Shown in pieces: positions 1 through 7,435 of a DNA stretch of 42,556 bases. Position 1 is the first letter of the stretch, and each line of letters starts with the position of its first letter. This stretch comes from JAEXNA01 sp050486105 (lineage in GTDB: Bacteria > Vulcanimicrobiota > Xenobia > Xenobiales > JADMJV01): NCBI GenBank assembly GCA_050486105.1, contig JBJHCR010000010.1:1-42556 (forward strand), written 5' to 3'. Below the pieces are notes generated by a model. It made no database searches and was not told the origin of the DNA. It worked only from the letters and a program-made list of their open reading frames with translations. The translations under genes and the position numbers were made by a program.

Positions 1-936
1 GTAGAGACCTCGATCGACATAAATCGTGGTTGGTCCGGGTCCCATCAAAGTCACGTTAGTCCGAGCATAGGCATCAAAGGAATTGAAATAGTACTCGCCT
101 TCATCGAGAACGAGATCCGTAGTGCCAAAAGGGAGGTCATAATACCTTCCTGGTGGGATGTAACCGCTTGACGGGCAAGACTGTGCAGGCGTATCCCTCA
201 GCGCCTTTGGGGGAATAAAGTGGAGCGGCAAGTACTGACTCTCGTCAATCTGAAAAGCACCGGTAACTGTCGAGTCAGTGAGATTCACCTCGGCCTCAGC
301 ATCGGGAACGAAAACGCTTCCGTCAATGCTTATCTGATTTCCAATCGTCCCTGCGTCGAACCTCAGATTGGCTGTAACGCGATCGGGTCGACCGGCGGTA
401 CCAAAGGGAACATAGGTGGACACATCCCCATCATAACTGTCGATGATATTCTTTCTCCAGGCCCCTGAGGGCTCTCCAGTGGCATAGACAGCATAGTCGA
501 ACACCGGCAGGGGCTGGACCGCCTGGGTCGTGGCCTGGCCCAGACGACCACGGATCCGCTGCCCATCGACCACTCCTGTGCTTCGTAACCAAACGTATCT
601 GGGCGCCACCGTTGTCCCGTCCGGGGCGGTCACCTCATTTAGGCCATCTCGGTTATTCAGCACTTCAACTTCAAAGCCGATCCTATCGGTCAGGCTATCC
701 GTGAAGAGAGACGGAGACCAGGTACCGTCATCGTAGAGCTCCATCAAAGCCCGAGAAAGCCCGGCCTGAGCGGCGTAGCGAGCCTCGATCTGCCGGTCAC
801 GTACCGCGGAAGCCGAAACCCTGGCTTGAAGAAGAACAGTCGAGGCTCCGACAATGGCTGCGGTGAGCGCGATCAAGATCAAAATGGAGACAAATGCCAT
901 TCCCCGGCGGGAAAGCGTCAGCAGCGGAAGCGACAA
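1..936 (-). CDS. PilX-like prepilin with long extracellular domain, 3' end outside window
   Basis: The frame stays open from a TTG at 936 to the window edge, giving 312 visible residues. The start is set by GGAGGA ending 4 nt upstream of the TTG; the first in-frame ATG (codon 13) would remove the leader peptide. The N-terminus reads SRRG, then MAFVSILILIALTAAIVG: a class III (prepilin) signal with Gly at -1 and a hydrophobic helix. Position +5 is Ser rather than Glu, as is common in PilX-type minor pilins. After the helix comes a region typical of PilX relatives (Ala-rich, AAQAGLSRALMELY around residues 50-63) and then a polar, beta-rich body of unknown fold. Predicted role: minor pilin or pseudopilin exported and anchored in the inner membrane before assembly. 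Two similar proteins lie at 8053 and 38067, so this is one of three such genes here. The final length is unknown. Confidence 0.8.
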   Translation of the reverse strand, partial: MSLPLLTLSRRGMAFVSILILIALTAAIVGASTVLLQARVSASAVRDRQIEARYAAQAGLSRALMELYDDGTWSPSLFTDSLTDRIGFEVEVLNNRDGLNEVTAPDGTTVAPRYVWLRSTGVVDGQRIRGRLGQATTQAVQPLPVFDYAVYATGEPSGAWRKNIIDSYDGDVSTYVPFGTAGRPDRVTANLRFDAGTIGNQISIDGSVFVPDAEAEVNLTDSTVTGAFQIDESQYLPLHFIPPKALRDTPAQSCPSSGYIPPGRYYDLPFGTTDLVLDEGEYYFNSFDAYARTNVTLMGPGPTTIYVDRGLY

Positions 937-968
937 ACGATCCTCCAAAACATGTACGTCCCCGGCCA

Positions 969-977
969 AGTATAGCA
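969..977 (-). promoter_or_regulatory. Extended -10 promoter TGCTATACT for the PilX-like gene
   Basis: On the minus strand TGC TATACT sits 32 nt upstream of the TTG start at 936, followed by the GGAGGA ribosome site. No convincing -35 hexamer is seen at 16-18 nt, which fits an extended -10 promoter. The same 9-mer occurs upstream of the genes at 4404 and 38067. Confidence 0.5.
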
Positions 978-1203
978 GGTCTTGCATTTAAATCCCATTG
1001 TTGAGTGGAACATGATCAAAGAACTCCGAAGAGCCAAGTCGTGCAAATCAGCAGAAGGGTTTTTTCATCGCAGTCGGAATCCCAATAGGTTGGGCAATCT
1101 TTACCAAGGTTGGGGCACTCAGGGTCCTGTCGGCTGGATGGAGATTGACTAACGAGATTTCGCCCCCAGCCTGGCTCGGGGCTCCTCGGAGGCTTCGCGA
1201 CCT

Positions 1204-3540
1204 ATGACTTCAGACTCGTCCCCCCACCGAATCGGGGGAGTGCCCCTCAATCCCGAGCGCGTCAACACCCCCTTTCTGCGAGAGATGTACCGCTCGGCCC
1301 GCGACACCGCCGTCACCGAGGGGAAAGACGAGGCGCTCGAGGTCGTTGGAAAGTTCGGCAAGACTCAGGAGATAGACAAGGCCGACCTCGAGGTGGTGGA
1401 TGCCTTCACCAAGGAGGTCCGCAACCAGTACTTCGAAGATAAAGAACGATTCTGGGACACCTGGCGCAACAACGGCCGGAACATGCGTGACCCCGCTCTC
1501 AAAGAGATCGAAAAAGAGATGGGGGTCAGCGGAGCTTACCTCAGCAAGAACGAGCGCCTGCAGACCGAACTTCGAGAGGCCACCGCTCTGGCTGCGGTTA
1601 CAGCCGTGGCTGGAGCGAGCTTTGGTCCTACCGGGGTGATCAGCGGCTACCTGGCTTACTCCAATGGTCGGGAGTGGACCGGCACCCACGATCGCAAAGC
1701 TGAAGAGTTGGTCAACACCTTCAAGGAATACCAGACCGGGGAGTCCCGCATGACCACCCAGGGCAACCGGGTGGATCAGGTCCACCGGGCCGAACTCTGG
1801 AGAACCCTGACCGGCATGCTCGATGAAGCTGCCGAAAGCGGCAAGGCCGGTGAACCTGTGCCCCTGACTCTACAGTACTACGAGCTCACCTCAGCCGACA
1901 TGATCGGCAAAGTGGCTGAGGCCGCCAAGAACGGCAGCCCGGTGCGGGTCCAACTCGATCCCGGTCGCTTGTCCTATCCCTCCAAGGACCCCGACGGCAC
2001 CTCCTATTTCGACGTGGACGACATCCCCCACAAAATGCGATCCATCATACAGTTTGCCGAAATCCCCGATGCCGACGTGGCCGTCAGCATCTTTCCACCC
2101 ATGCAACAGCTCGATGATCCCACCGATCTCATGCACCGCAAGGTGCTGCGCGTGGGCGACAAAGTCCTCATGAGCGGCATGAACGCCAATATGGGCTCAG
2201 GGGAAAACATCGACGCCGGCTATGTGCTGGAGGGCCCGGCAGCTAAAGCCTATACCGAGAACGTGGTCCGAGATATGCAAGTGTCCAAGGGAGTCGGCCC
2301 CTCGGAAATCTGGGGAGATAAGCACTGGGAGATGTTCTCTACCGAAGATCTCCGAGTGGGCATGCGCGGCCTGAGCGCCATCTTGGATGTGCTTTCTGGG
2401 CCCCTCCCCGCGGGAGAGCCCTTACCCCGACCTGCCGATAGGGAAGGTTTGGAAGCCTTTGCCGCTAAGGCTGGGCTGGAGCTGAAATCTCTCATCGACG
2501 TTCCCGCAAAAGACTATGAGGCCAAGATTGACGGCATCATCGCTGGTACCGAGCGGGTGCGCCTGAGCGCTGACGGCAAGGAAGCTATGAAGCAAGCCAT
2601 ACTCAAAGGGATCGCCGCCGCCAACACCGAGAAGAACTTGAAAACCATCGACGACATCTCTTTACCCAGCGGTAAGCCGGTGGGGGAGACCCGAGTCGAC
2701 ATCTCGGATCTTCCCTCCGAGCGAGAAGTCTTGGCCTTGAACGCCATCCACGAAGCCGAAGAATTCGTCTATCTGCCTGGCTTTGTGGTCACCCGAGCCA
2801 TTTCTGCAGCCATCGTGGCCAAACGTGATGAGGCCCAAGCTGCGGGCAAGGACCTGGACATCCGCATCGTGGCCGATTCCGGGATCTACCCCGACGGTGG
2901 CACCCCCAACAGTTGGGGAGTGAACTTCCTAGAAGAGAACGGCATCCCGGTGCGCTGGTCCAAATTGACCCGGACGGGCCCCCACGACCGCAAGATCCAT
3001 GCCAAGCAGCTGATCACCGACAAGGGCGAGATTGCCGGTTCCACCAACTTCAGCAATAAAGGTATGCAAGAGAACTGGGAAACCTCGGCCTACGTCCATT
3101 TCGACCCTAAAGACGAAAAAGCCCTGGAGTTGCGGGATGCCTCCAAAGCCCAATTCGAGGACCTGTGGGAGAATGAGACCTACTCCCTGTCGATTCGAGA
3201 CTTGGCAGCCTACCGAAACCGCTTTAGCCCCAAGGAAGGCAAGGACTGGGCCATCGACATGGACCGGAATCGCCAAATCAAATCGGTGATCGGAGACCTT
3301 CAGGAGTACGAAGTCGAGAGCGGCAAGTTCATCGTCAGCAAGCTCGAAGAACCCACCATCAAAACCCGCTATGACGAACTGCTGGCGGCCGGCTACTCCG
3401 AAGGAGACTCAGCCCTCATGGCCGTGGAACAGAGCATGGGCAAAGAGAAGTATCTGGAAGCTCTGAGCAATCTGGAGTCCCATAAGAAGCTTACCGAGCT
3501 TCAAGAAACCGTGGAAGCCTGGAAGAAGCGCTACGGCTAA
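1204..3540 (+). CDS. Large phospholipase D-superfamily protein with two HKD motifs
   Basis: A 778-residue protein. Two HxK(x)n(G)SxN motifs of the phospholipase D superfamily are visible: His311-Arg-Lys313 followed by SGMNAN, and His599-Ala-Lys601 followed by GSTNFS around 612-617. Family members use the two His residues as nucleophile and general acid to cleave phosphodiesters in lipids or nucleic acids; the substrate here cannot be told. The 300-residue N-terminal part is charged and helical, with one Ala/Gly-rich hydrophobic stretch at about 126-155 that could be a membrane segment; the C-terminal 130 residues are again helical and charged. There is no signal peptide. GGAGG at 1188-1192 lies 11 nt before the ATG. 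It is monocistronic, divergent from the prepilin at 936. It is much longer than cardiolipin synthases or Nuc-type nucleases (200-500 residues), so an effector, toxin or defence role is possible but unproven. Confidence 0.8.
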   Translation: MTSDSSPHRIGGVPLNPERVNTPFLREMYRSARDTAVTEGKDEALEVVGKFGKTQEIDKADLEVVDAFTKEVRNQYFEDKERFWDTWRNNGRNMRDPALKEIEKEMGVSGAYLSKNERLQTELREATALAAVTAVAGASFGPTGVISGYLAYSNGREWTGTHDRKAEELVNTFKEYQTGESRMTTQGNRVDQVHRAELWRTLTGMLDEAAESGKAGEPVPLTLQYYELTSADMIGKVAEAAKNGSPVRVQLDPGRLSYPSKDPDGTSYFDVDDIPHKMRSIIQFAEIPDADVAVSIFPPMQQLDDPTDLMHRKVLRVGDKVLMSGMNANMGSGENIDAGYVLEGPAAKAYTENVVRDMQVSKGVGPSEIWGDKHWEMFSTEDLRVGMRGLSAILDVLSGPLPAGEPLPRPADREGLEAFAAKAGLELKSLIDVPAKDYEAKIDGIIAGTERVRLSADGKEAMKQAILKGIAAANTEKNLKTIDDISLPSGKPVGETRVDISDLPSEREVLALNAIHEAEEFVYLPGFVVTRAISAAIVAKRDEAQAAGKDLDIRIVADSGIYPDGGTPNSWGVNFLEENGIPVRWSKLTRTGPHDRKIHAKQLITDKGEIAGSTNFSNKGMQENWETSAYVHFDPKDEKALELRDASKAQFEDLWENETYSLSIRDLAAYRNRFSPKEGKDWAIDMDRNRQIKSVIGDLQEYEVESGKFIVSKLEEPTIKTRYDELLAAGYSEGDSALMAVEQSMGKEKYLEALSNLESHKKLTELQETVEAWKKRYG

Positions 3541-3924
3541 GCCCTTGATTCTGGGAAATCCAAAGGATGGCCCTCTAGAGAGACCCCTCGGGATGTCGCA
3601 GTATCAAGTTTGCTCAGCCTCGTCTTCAGGTTTTGCATTGCGAAAAGATAACGTCCAATCCATAGTTCATCCGTTCTAGGCGTAAGCGTTCATTGGGCTA
3701 CTGCTTTGAGCGTAGCTTCAAAGAATACAAAACTTGTCCCTAAGTCCCGGAACGAGGGTACGAGCTGAGAAAGCCGAGCTAGAGGGCCGCCCTGGAACCC
3801 TAACCTTCCCCGCCAAGAAAACCAACTGAAGACTTCTACCCGGTGGGCTCGAACTACACGCTGTGCCTTTTGGCCTCAAAAAAATGACCATCAACACCGT
3901 GACAGTCGTCGCCTCACTATGTCT
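3541..3924 (+). other. Intergenic region without a recognisable gene
   Basis: This 384-nt gap separates two convergent genes. I see no ORF with coding character and no tRNA. A weak 6-bp stem (CTTTGA/TCAAAG, about 3703-3722) may help terminate the upstream gene but has no clear T-tract. Confidence 0.4.
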
Positions 3925-4404
3925 TCATCTGGACCTTGGCCCGACACCAACAGGTGGACCAACTCTCTCTGGAGGACCAACCCCTGCCGGAGGCCCCATT
4001 GGAGGGAAATCCCGGCCTCGAGCCCACGGGGGACCCGTGCCCTCAGACTCTTCAAGCTCGTATTCTTGCTCGTATGGTTCATATTCCGTGTCAGGAGTCG
4101 ATCTAGGCCCTAACCTAGGAAGAGATCTAGACGTATCACTGTGGGAATTCGACAGGATCACTCCCAATCCGGACGCTTCTAAATTCCTAGCGGCGGGAAC
4201 CGGCACGTAAACGACCTGTCCGTTACCCAGCCTTACCGGCACTTTTTGTCTTGCTTGAGTGGCGGTGGTGAGGCCTTTGGCACCTGGATGGCTTTCAGGG
4301 TTGGAGCCGTTCTGGCTTTGAGCCAGCGTCGGCATTGCCAAGCAGGCTCCCAGTAGAAAGGTTGATGTCATCCGAATGAAGAGGCGCTGCCGATTTCTCA
4401 TCAT
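3925..4404 (-). CDS. Secreted protein with Gly-Pro-rich C-terminus, unknown function
   Basis: From the ATG at 4404 the product is 159 residues. The N-terminus (basic MMRNRQRLFIR, hydrophobic TFLLGACLAMPTLA, then QSQ) is a signal peptide with an AxA-like cleavage site, so the protein is exported. Residues 45-75 include a short beta-prone stretch (VRLGNGQVVYVPVP); an acidic Tyr/Glu-rich segment follows, and the end is a run of GPP(x)VGPP units that will be disordered or polyproline-like. I recognise no family. A longer in-frame start at 4437 would place 11 residues before the signal peptide and lies upstream of the likely transcription start, so I reject it. The -10 element ends 7 nt before the ATG, so the mRNA is probably leaderless. 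Confidence 0.65.
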   Translation of the reverse strand: MMRNRQRLFIRMTSTFLLGACLAMPTLAQSQNGSNPESHPGAKGLTTATQARQKVPVRLGNGQVVYVPVPAARNLEASGLGVILSNSHSDTSRSLPRLGPRSTPDTEYEPYEQEYELEESEGTGPPWARGRDFPPMGPPAGVGPPERVGPPVGVGPRSR

Positions 4405-4411
4405 GGACTTG

Positions 4412-4420
4412 AGTATAGCA
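4412..4420 (-). promoter_or_regulatory. Extended -10 promoter TGCTATACT, leaderless transcript predicted
   Basis: TGC TATACT on the minus strand ends 7 nt before the ATG at 4404. With initiation about 7 nt after the -10 box, transcription would start at or next to the A of the start codon. No Shine-Dalgarno sequence is present. Confidence 0.6.
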
Positions 4421-4605
4421 GAAGGAACTTCGATCATCTATAAACGCTCAACCATTCAATTCTACACGTTTATTCCAGGGAAGTGCCTGTTGCCTTCACC
4501 ATGGTTGGCAAAATTCGGCCATTGTGGAGCCCTAAAGGAAACTCGTGCAACCCTTCTCGGACCAACGGTTAACATCCCCGTCACCCCATTCTAGTTAGAT
4601 TTGCC

Positions 4606-4611
4606 TAAACT
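4606..4611 (+). promoter_or_regulatory. Candidate -10 box TAAACT, leaderless transcript predicted
   Basis: TAAACT ends 6 nt before the ATG at 4618 and there is no Shine-Dalgarno sequence between them, the same geometry as the promoters at 4412 and 38051. The box is a weaker match to consensus and lacks a properly spaced TG. Confidence 0.4.
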
Positions 4612-4617
4612 ATCGTC

Positions 4618-5352
4618 ATGTCAACTCTCACTAAAACCATAACCCGCAGCTACGAGCGCCCGGTCACTCAGAGAAAAAGATTAGGTGGAGTGCCCAACGA
4701 TCGTCTGGAAATCACCCAACAAGCTCGCCACGGACTAGGCAAGATCGAATATCATCCCGGCTCCGAGGGCGGACCGAAAGATGTTTATCGCGAGGTTCCC
4801 CAATACCATGATAATGGGCATCCACGGATGGAGAAAGTGACCGAAACCCTGACCAAAGAGCCCTACGAAGCCAAGCGACGCGGCTTGGGCTGCGGTTTGC
4901 TTGGCGCCTTGGCCGGCGCTCTGGGGGCAGCTTCGATCCTGGCCGCAGGGCCCCTAGGAATAGCTGTAGCCGCCAGCCTGGGTGCCGTGGCCGGAAGTGC
5001 CGTGGGCAGCAAATCAGCAGAAAATGATGAAGTCCGAGAAGTCTGGAATGATCGCCCCATCATCCATCCCCACATGAAAGGACACACCGCCTACACCGTA
5101 CCGATTCCAGCCTTTGAAAAGGTCTGCACCAAAAGCGATGACGGAGAGCCGGAATGCAAGACTGAGGTGAAGCTGGCCGGCTACGTCCATCACCACCGGC
5201 CTGACATCCGGGAAGAGACCGTCGGCACCTTCCAAGAGCCCAGCCTAGAGCACAGCCGCCGAATGAATCCGGTGCTGGCGGGTACCGTGGCTGCTGGAGC
5301 GGGCTTGGCTATCGGTTTGGTAGCCGCAGCCGTCGAGAAATCCCTCAAGTAG
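4618..5352 (+). CDS. Glycine-zipper membrane protein of unknown function
   Basis: A 244-residue protein with no cleavable signal. The first 85 residues are polar and basic. Residues 86-126 form a Gly/Ala-rich hydrophobic hairpin with many GxxxG and AxxxG spacings (GCGLLGALAGALGAAS, then IAVAASLGAVAGSAVGS), the pattern of glycine-zipper domains that pack helices in membranes. A polar 95-residue domain with two Cys (around 164 and 179) and a HHH run follows, and a second Gly/Ala hydrophobic segment ends the protein just before a lysine. Topology and partner are unknown. It is convergent with the gene ending at 5393 and has its own candidate leaderless promoter. Nothing in the neighbourhood gives it a function; a phage-like or colicin-like pore protein is a remote alternative. 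Confidence 0.6.
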   Translation: MSTLTKTITRSYERPVTQRKRLGGVPNDRLEITQQARHGLGKIEYHPGSEGGPKDVYREVPQYHDNGHPRMEKVTETLTKEPYEAKRRGLGCGLLGALAGALGAASILAAGPLGIAVAASLGAVAGSAVGSKSAENDEVREVWNDRPIIHPHMKGHTAYTVPIPAFEKVCTKSDDGEPECKTEVKLAGYVHHHRPDIREETVGTFQEPSLEHSRRMNPVLAGTVAAGAGLAIGLVAAAVEKSLK

Positions 5353-5371
5353 CGCGCGAGAACCGAAACCT

Positions 5372-5424
5372 AGCCTGGAGTAGGACTCCGCATTAGAGTC
5401 CCAAATGCGGAACTCCGTTAGGCT
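5372..5424. terminator. Imperfect inverted repeat between convergent genes
   Basis: AGCCT (5372-5376) pairs with AGGCT (5420-5424), and TCCGCATT (5387-5394) pairs perfectly with AATGCGGA (5404-5411) around a 9-nt loop. The inner stem covers the stop codon of the minus-strand gene. It could terminate transcription from both sides; there is no clear T-tract. Confidence 0.4.
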
Positions 5425-6355
5425 CCATCACTGTCGCCCGCTGCGGCAGAAAAACAAAATTGCCATCTGGATGAGAAGGAGCGTTGAGCAGTGCCGTTCT
5501 GCTCGTCTGCTTCAGTCGACCATCAAAGGGGTCCAGATAACGTACCGTTTCCCCCTGCGACGAGACGAGCAAGACGATGTGACCTCCCTTCAAAGGGGAA
5601 AGCTCTCCATCGAAGGCTAGGAGAACCGGCAGATTATGCTTCAGGGTATCACAAATCCGAAGCCAGTTTTGCTCGGAAAAATTTCCAGCATCAGACCAGT
5701 CGAAACCCACTGGAAGGCTTTCGCTTTTTAGGGCGCTCAGGATATGGAATCCGTATGTCTGATCGATGTCTTTGTCAGTCAAGCGCTGTCCGGTCATCCA
5801 GTTGATGGCCATGGCCGCGGAAGCCTGCCCCGAAGACAAAAGATTCGACTGCACAACCTTAAACTCCATCGAAAACGGCCCGTTGGGTAGTTGATGCGAG
5901 CCACCCCCCGGACCACACTGATCCTCGAAACCCGAACCGTGGAGGTCACTGAAGAGACGATCGAACTCCAACCGCCGGAGCTCTAGGTCCGACGACCGAG
6001 TCTGAAGAGGAAGGTCGTGGCTCATCGCATATACTTGATTGCCGTTTACCCTAGACAGATCGAGTGGTGAGATCACCTGCTCGAAGAGCTGTGGTCCTAA
6101 GTATTCGGGTGAGTCAGAGCATCCGAAGTCCTTTTGCTTTGTGGGCGGACCGAGGAGTACATCCCGTATAACTCGGGACAGTTCTTTTTCGACCTTCTTG
6201 AACTGTCCCTCGGAACGATAATCCACTCCAATGTGCTGGAGTACCTGTTTCCCCCCCAGGCCGAACCCATCAAACTCCTGCGGCGGCAAGCTCGGCCGCC
6301 CCCAAAGGACGTAGACCAACAAGACAAATCCCACCGAACTTGTATACCTTCTCAT
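5393..6355 (-). CDS. C39-like papain-fold protein with Ser in place of the catalytic Cys
   Basis: A 320-residue protein with a hydrophobic N-terminus (SSVGFVLLVYVLWG) likely to be a signal peptide or anchor. GGGAGG upstream of the ATG at 6355 fixes the start. Residues 165-315 resemble peptidase C39-like domains: Gln169, the helix start SSGQASAAM, His259 in GGHIVLLVSS, and an Asp in YLDPFDG around 279-283. In active relatives the residue six after the oxyanion Gln is Cys (usually CGPAS); here it is Ser175 (TCG) followed by GQAS. The fold is therefore probably kept while Cys-protease activity is lost, unless Ser acts as nucleophile. Residues 25-160 have no recognised domain and contain three Cys. 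It is probably a secreted binding protein or an altered peptidase; the neighbours do not help. Confidence 0.65.
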   Translation of the reverse strand: MRRYTSSVGFVLLVYVLWGRPSLPPQEFDGFGLGGKQVLQHIGVDYRSEGQFKKVEKELSRVIRDVLLGPPTKQKDFGCSDSPEYLGPQLFEQVISPLDLSRVNGNQVYAMSHDLPLQTRSSDLELRRLEFDRLFSDLHGSGFEDQCGPGGGSHQLPNGPFSMEFKVVQSNLLSSGQASAAMAINWMTGQRLTDKDIDQTYGFHILSALKSESLPVGFDWSDAGNFSEQNWLRICDTLKHNLPVLLAFDGELSPLKGGHIVLLVSSQGETVRYLDPFDGRLKQTSRTALLNAPSHPDGNFVFLPQRATVMEPNGVPHLGL

Positions 6356-6373
6356 CTTCGCGCACCTCCCACC

Positions 6374-6581
6374 TTAACAGGCTAAAGCCCTGAGATTGCC
6401 ATGGAAGGCTCTTCGTTTTTCCAGCTTGTTAACTTTGGTGACCAATTCGAAAGAGTCTGCTTCAAGCGCTCCCTTCTCGTTCGGACTCCTGCATGTCGTC
6501 CTCAAGCATGGAGAGGGTTTTGTCTAGCGTTTCTAGGAGTTTGAGCAAGGTTGCGGGAGTGGCTTCTGGCCTTGAAGCCAA
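6374..6581 (-). pseudogene. Possible small frameshifted gene, coiled-coil, FlgN-like in pattern
   Basis: Reading the minus strand from a TTG at 6581, 39 codons end at a TGA (6464-6462). They include LLKLLETLDKTLSMLEDD and look like a real amphipathic helix. Shifting one base at the last codons continues as ALEADSFELVTKVNKLEKR and ends at TAA 6376-6374, 18 nt before the C39-like gene. The joined product, about 68 residues, has the helical rhythm of FlgN-type flagellar chaperones (heptad Leu, Glu-Arg-x-x-Ala-Leu, Asp, Lys-Leu). It may be a broken gene, a sequencing error or chance. No strong ribosome site is visible. Confidence 0.3.
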
Positions 6582-6696
6582 ACCCTAAGGCGCCCAAAGA
6601 CCAGGGCTGGGGTTCGGAGTTTCTCTGGCTTGACCCGAGAGGTCCCAAGCTGCTGATGCTTCTGCTGTTAGGCTACATGTCTGAAGGGAAACGGAC

Positions 6697-6731
6697 ACAG
6701 AGCCGCCTCCCTATTCAGAAGACGGCTCTGT
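6697..6731 (-). terminator. Stem-loop after the acidic lipoprotein gene
   Basis: ACAGAGCCG (6697-6705) and CGGCTCTGT (6723-6731) form a perfect 9-bp stem with a 17-nt loop, 65 nt past the stop of the lipoprotein gene. There is only a weak T-rich tail, so termination is plausible but not certain. Confidence 0.45.
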
Positions 6732-6795
6732 TGGTTTGGTAGCGACTCAGACCTTCGCTACAGATGAAACTTTCAACTGTTTCGGCAGATGAATT

Positions 6796-7185
6796 CTAGA
6801 GATTGTCCTGCTCCGACTCAGGGTCTTCATGATTCTCGGACGAGTCCTCATCGGAGCCTTCTTCCTCGCCGTCTTCGCTGTCCTCGTCCTCTTCATCTTC
6901 GGAATCATCCTCGGTGGCGCTGCCCTCTTCGGGTTCAACATCAATCTCGGTGACTTCAGTGTACGAGTCATAGGCCATCTGCTGCCCGTCTTCTAACTCT
7001 TCTTCAACCGCTACGGCGGTCGTGAGAGGTTCGCCCACCGGCTCGGTATATTCGGCGGTCGTCGCGAACTGTTCGGTTGCCATACGGTCTTGGGTTTCAT
7101 CTTGGGCAACCTGTTCCGAACTGCAGCCAGCGAGAGTCAAGGCCATGGCGAGCGCGAGACTGAGGGTTTTCAACGTTGAGATCAT
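6796..7185 (-). CDS. Small, extremely acidic lipoprotein
   Basis: A 129-residue product from the ATG at 7185, chosen because AGGAGGA lies 6 nt upstream and because it starts directly at a lipoprotein signal: basic start, TLSLALAMALT, lipobox LAGC. Cys would be lipidated and the protein anchored to a membrane, where Lnt (10284-11672) would complete acylation. The mature part becomes steadily more acidic; the last 40 residues are almost only Glu, Asp and Ser, predicted to be disordered and able to bind Ca2+ or other cations. I recognise no family. An upstream in-frame start at 7245 would put 20 residues before the lipoprotein signal and is unlikely. Confidence 0.7.
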   Translation of the reverse strand: MISTLKTLSLALAMALTLAGCSSEQVAQDETQDRMATEQFATTAEYTEPVGEPLTTAVAVEEELEDGQQMAYDSYTEVTEIDVEPEEGSATEDDSEDEEDEDSEDGEEEGSDEDSSENHEDPESEQDNL

Positions 7186-7265
7186 GGAGATCCTCCTAAA
7201 GTTTTTACTGCCACAAAGAATAATTCCCAGTACCGGATGCATCACACCCTAGAACGCAGCAATCG

Positions 7266-7277
7266 CTGGTATACCAG
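7266..7277. promoter_or_regulatory. Palindrome CTGGTATACCAG, possible operator
   Basis: A perfect 12-bp palindrome in the gap between divergent genes, next to a TATACT hexamer on the minus strand (7278-7283). It could be an operator for the lipoprotein gene. No known regulator motif is recognised. Confidence 0.3.
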
Positions 7278-7400
7278 AGTATAGTTTCACTTCGCACTTT
7301 TTCCGCCACACAAAGTTTGAGACGCCGTTCCTACCACGTCACCAAGAGATATTTCTTGGCATCCTCTACAAGAATTTCCCTTGGGGGAAGACCGTTTTCT

Positions 7401-7409
7401 TGTTATACT
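7401..7409 (+). promoter_or_regulatory. Extended -10 promoter TGTTATACT for the prepilin operon
   Basis: TGT TATACT has a TTGGGG half-match 17 nt upstream (7381-7386). Transcription would begin near 7415, so the transcript would start with the palindrome at 7417-7430 ahead of the ATG at 7436. A 6-bp inverted repeat, CCAAGA/TCTTGG (7342-7359), lies farther upstream. Confidence 0.5.
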
Positions 7410-7416
7410 CAATTTC

Positions 7417-7430
7417 GGGAGAATTCTCCC
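7417..7430 (+). repeat. Perfect palindrome at the predicted 5' end of the prepilin mRNA
   Basis: GGGAGAATTCTCCC is self-complementary and sits within a few bases of the predicted transcription start. It contains the only Shine-Dalgarno-like GGGAG ahead of the ATG at 7436, so folding or dimerisation would hide it. Confidence 0.45.
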
Positions 7431-7435
7431 TCAAG

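Noticed and set aside
1210..1785. 191-codon open frame on the minus strand
   Set aside because: It lies wholly inside the phospholipase D-type gene, in the antisense register that GC-rich genes often leave open; no motif or ribosome site.
3840..3860. GTGGGCTCGAACTACAC resembles a tRNA T-arm
   Set aside because: The stem bases do not pair on either strand and no acceptor, D or anticodon arms can be drawn around it.
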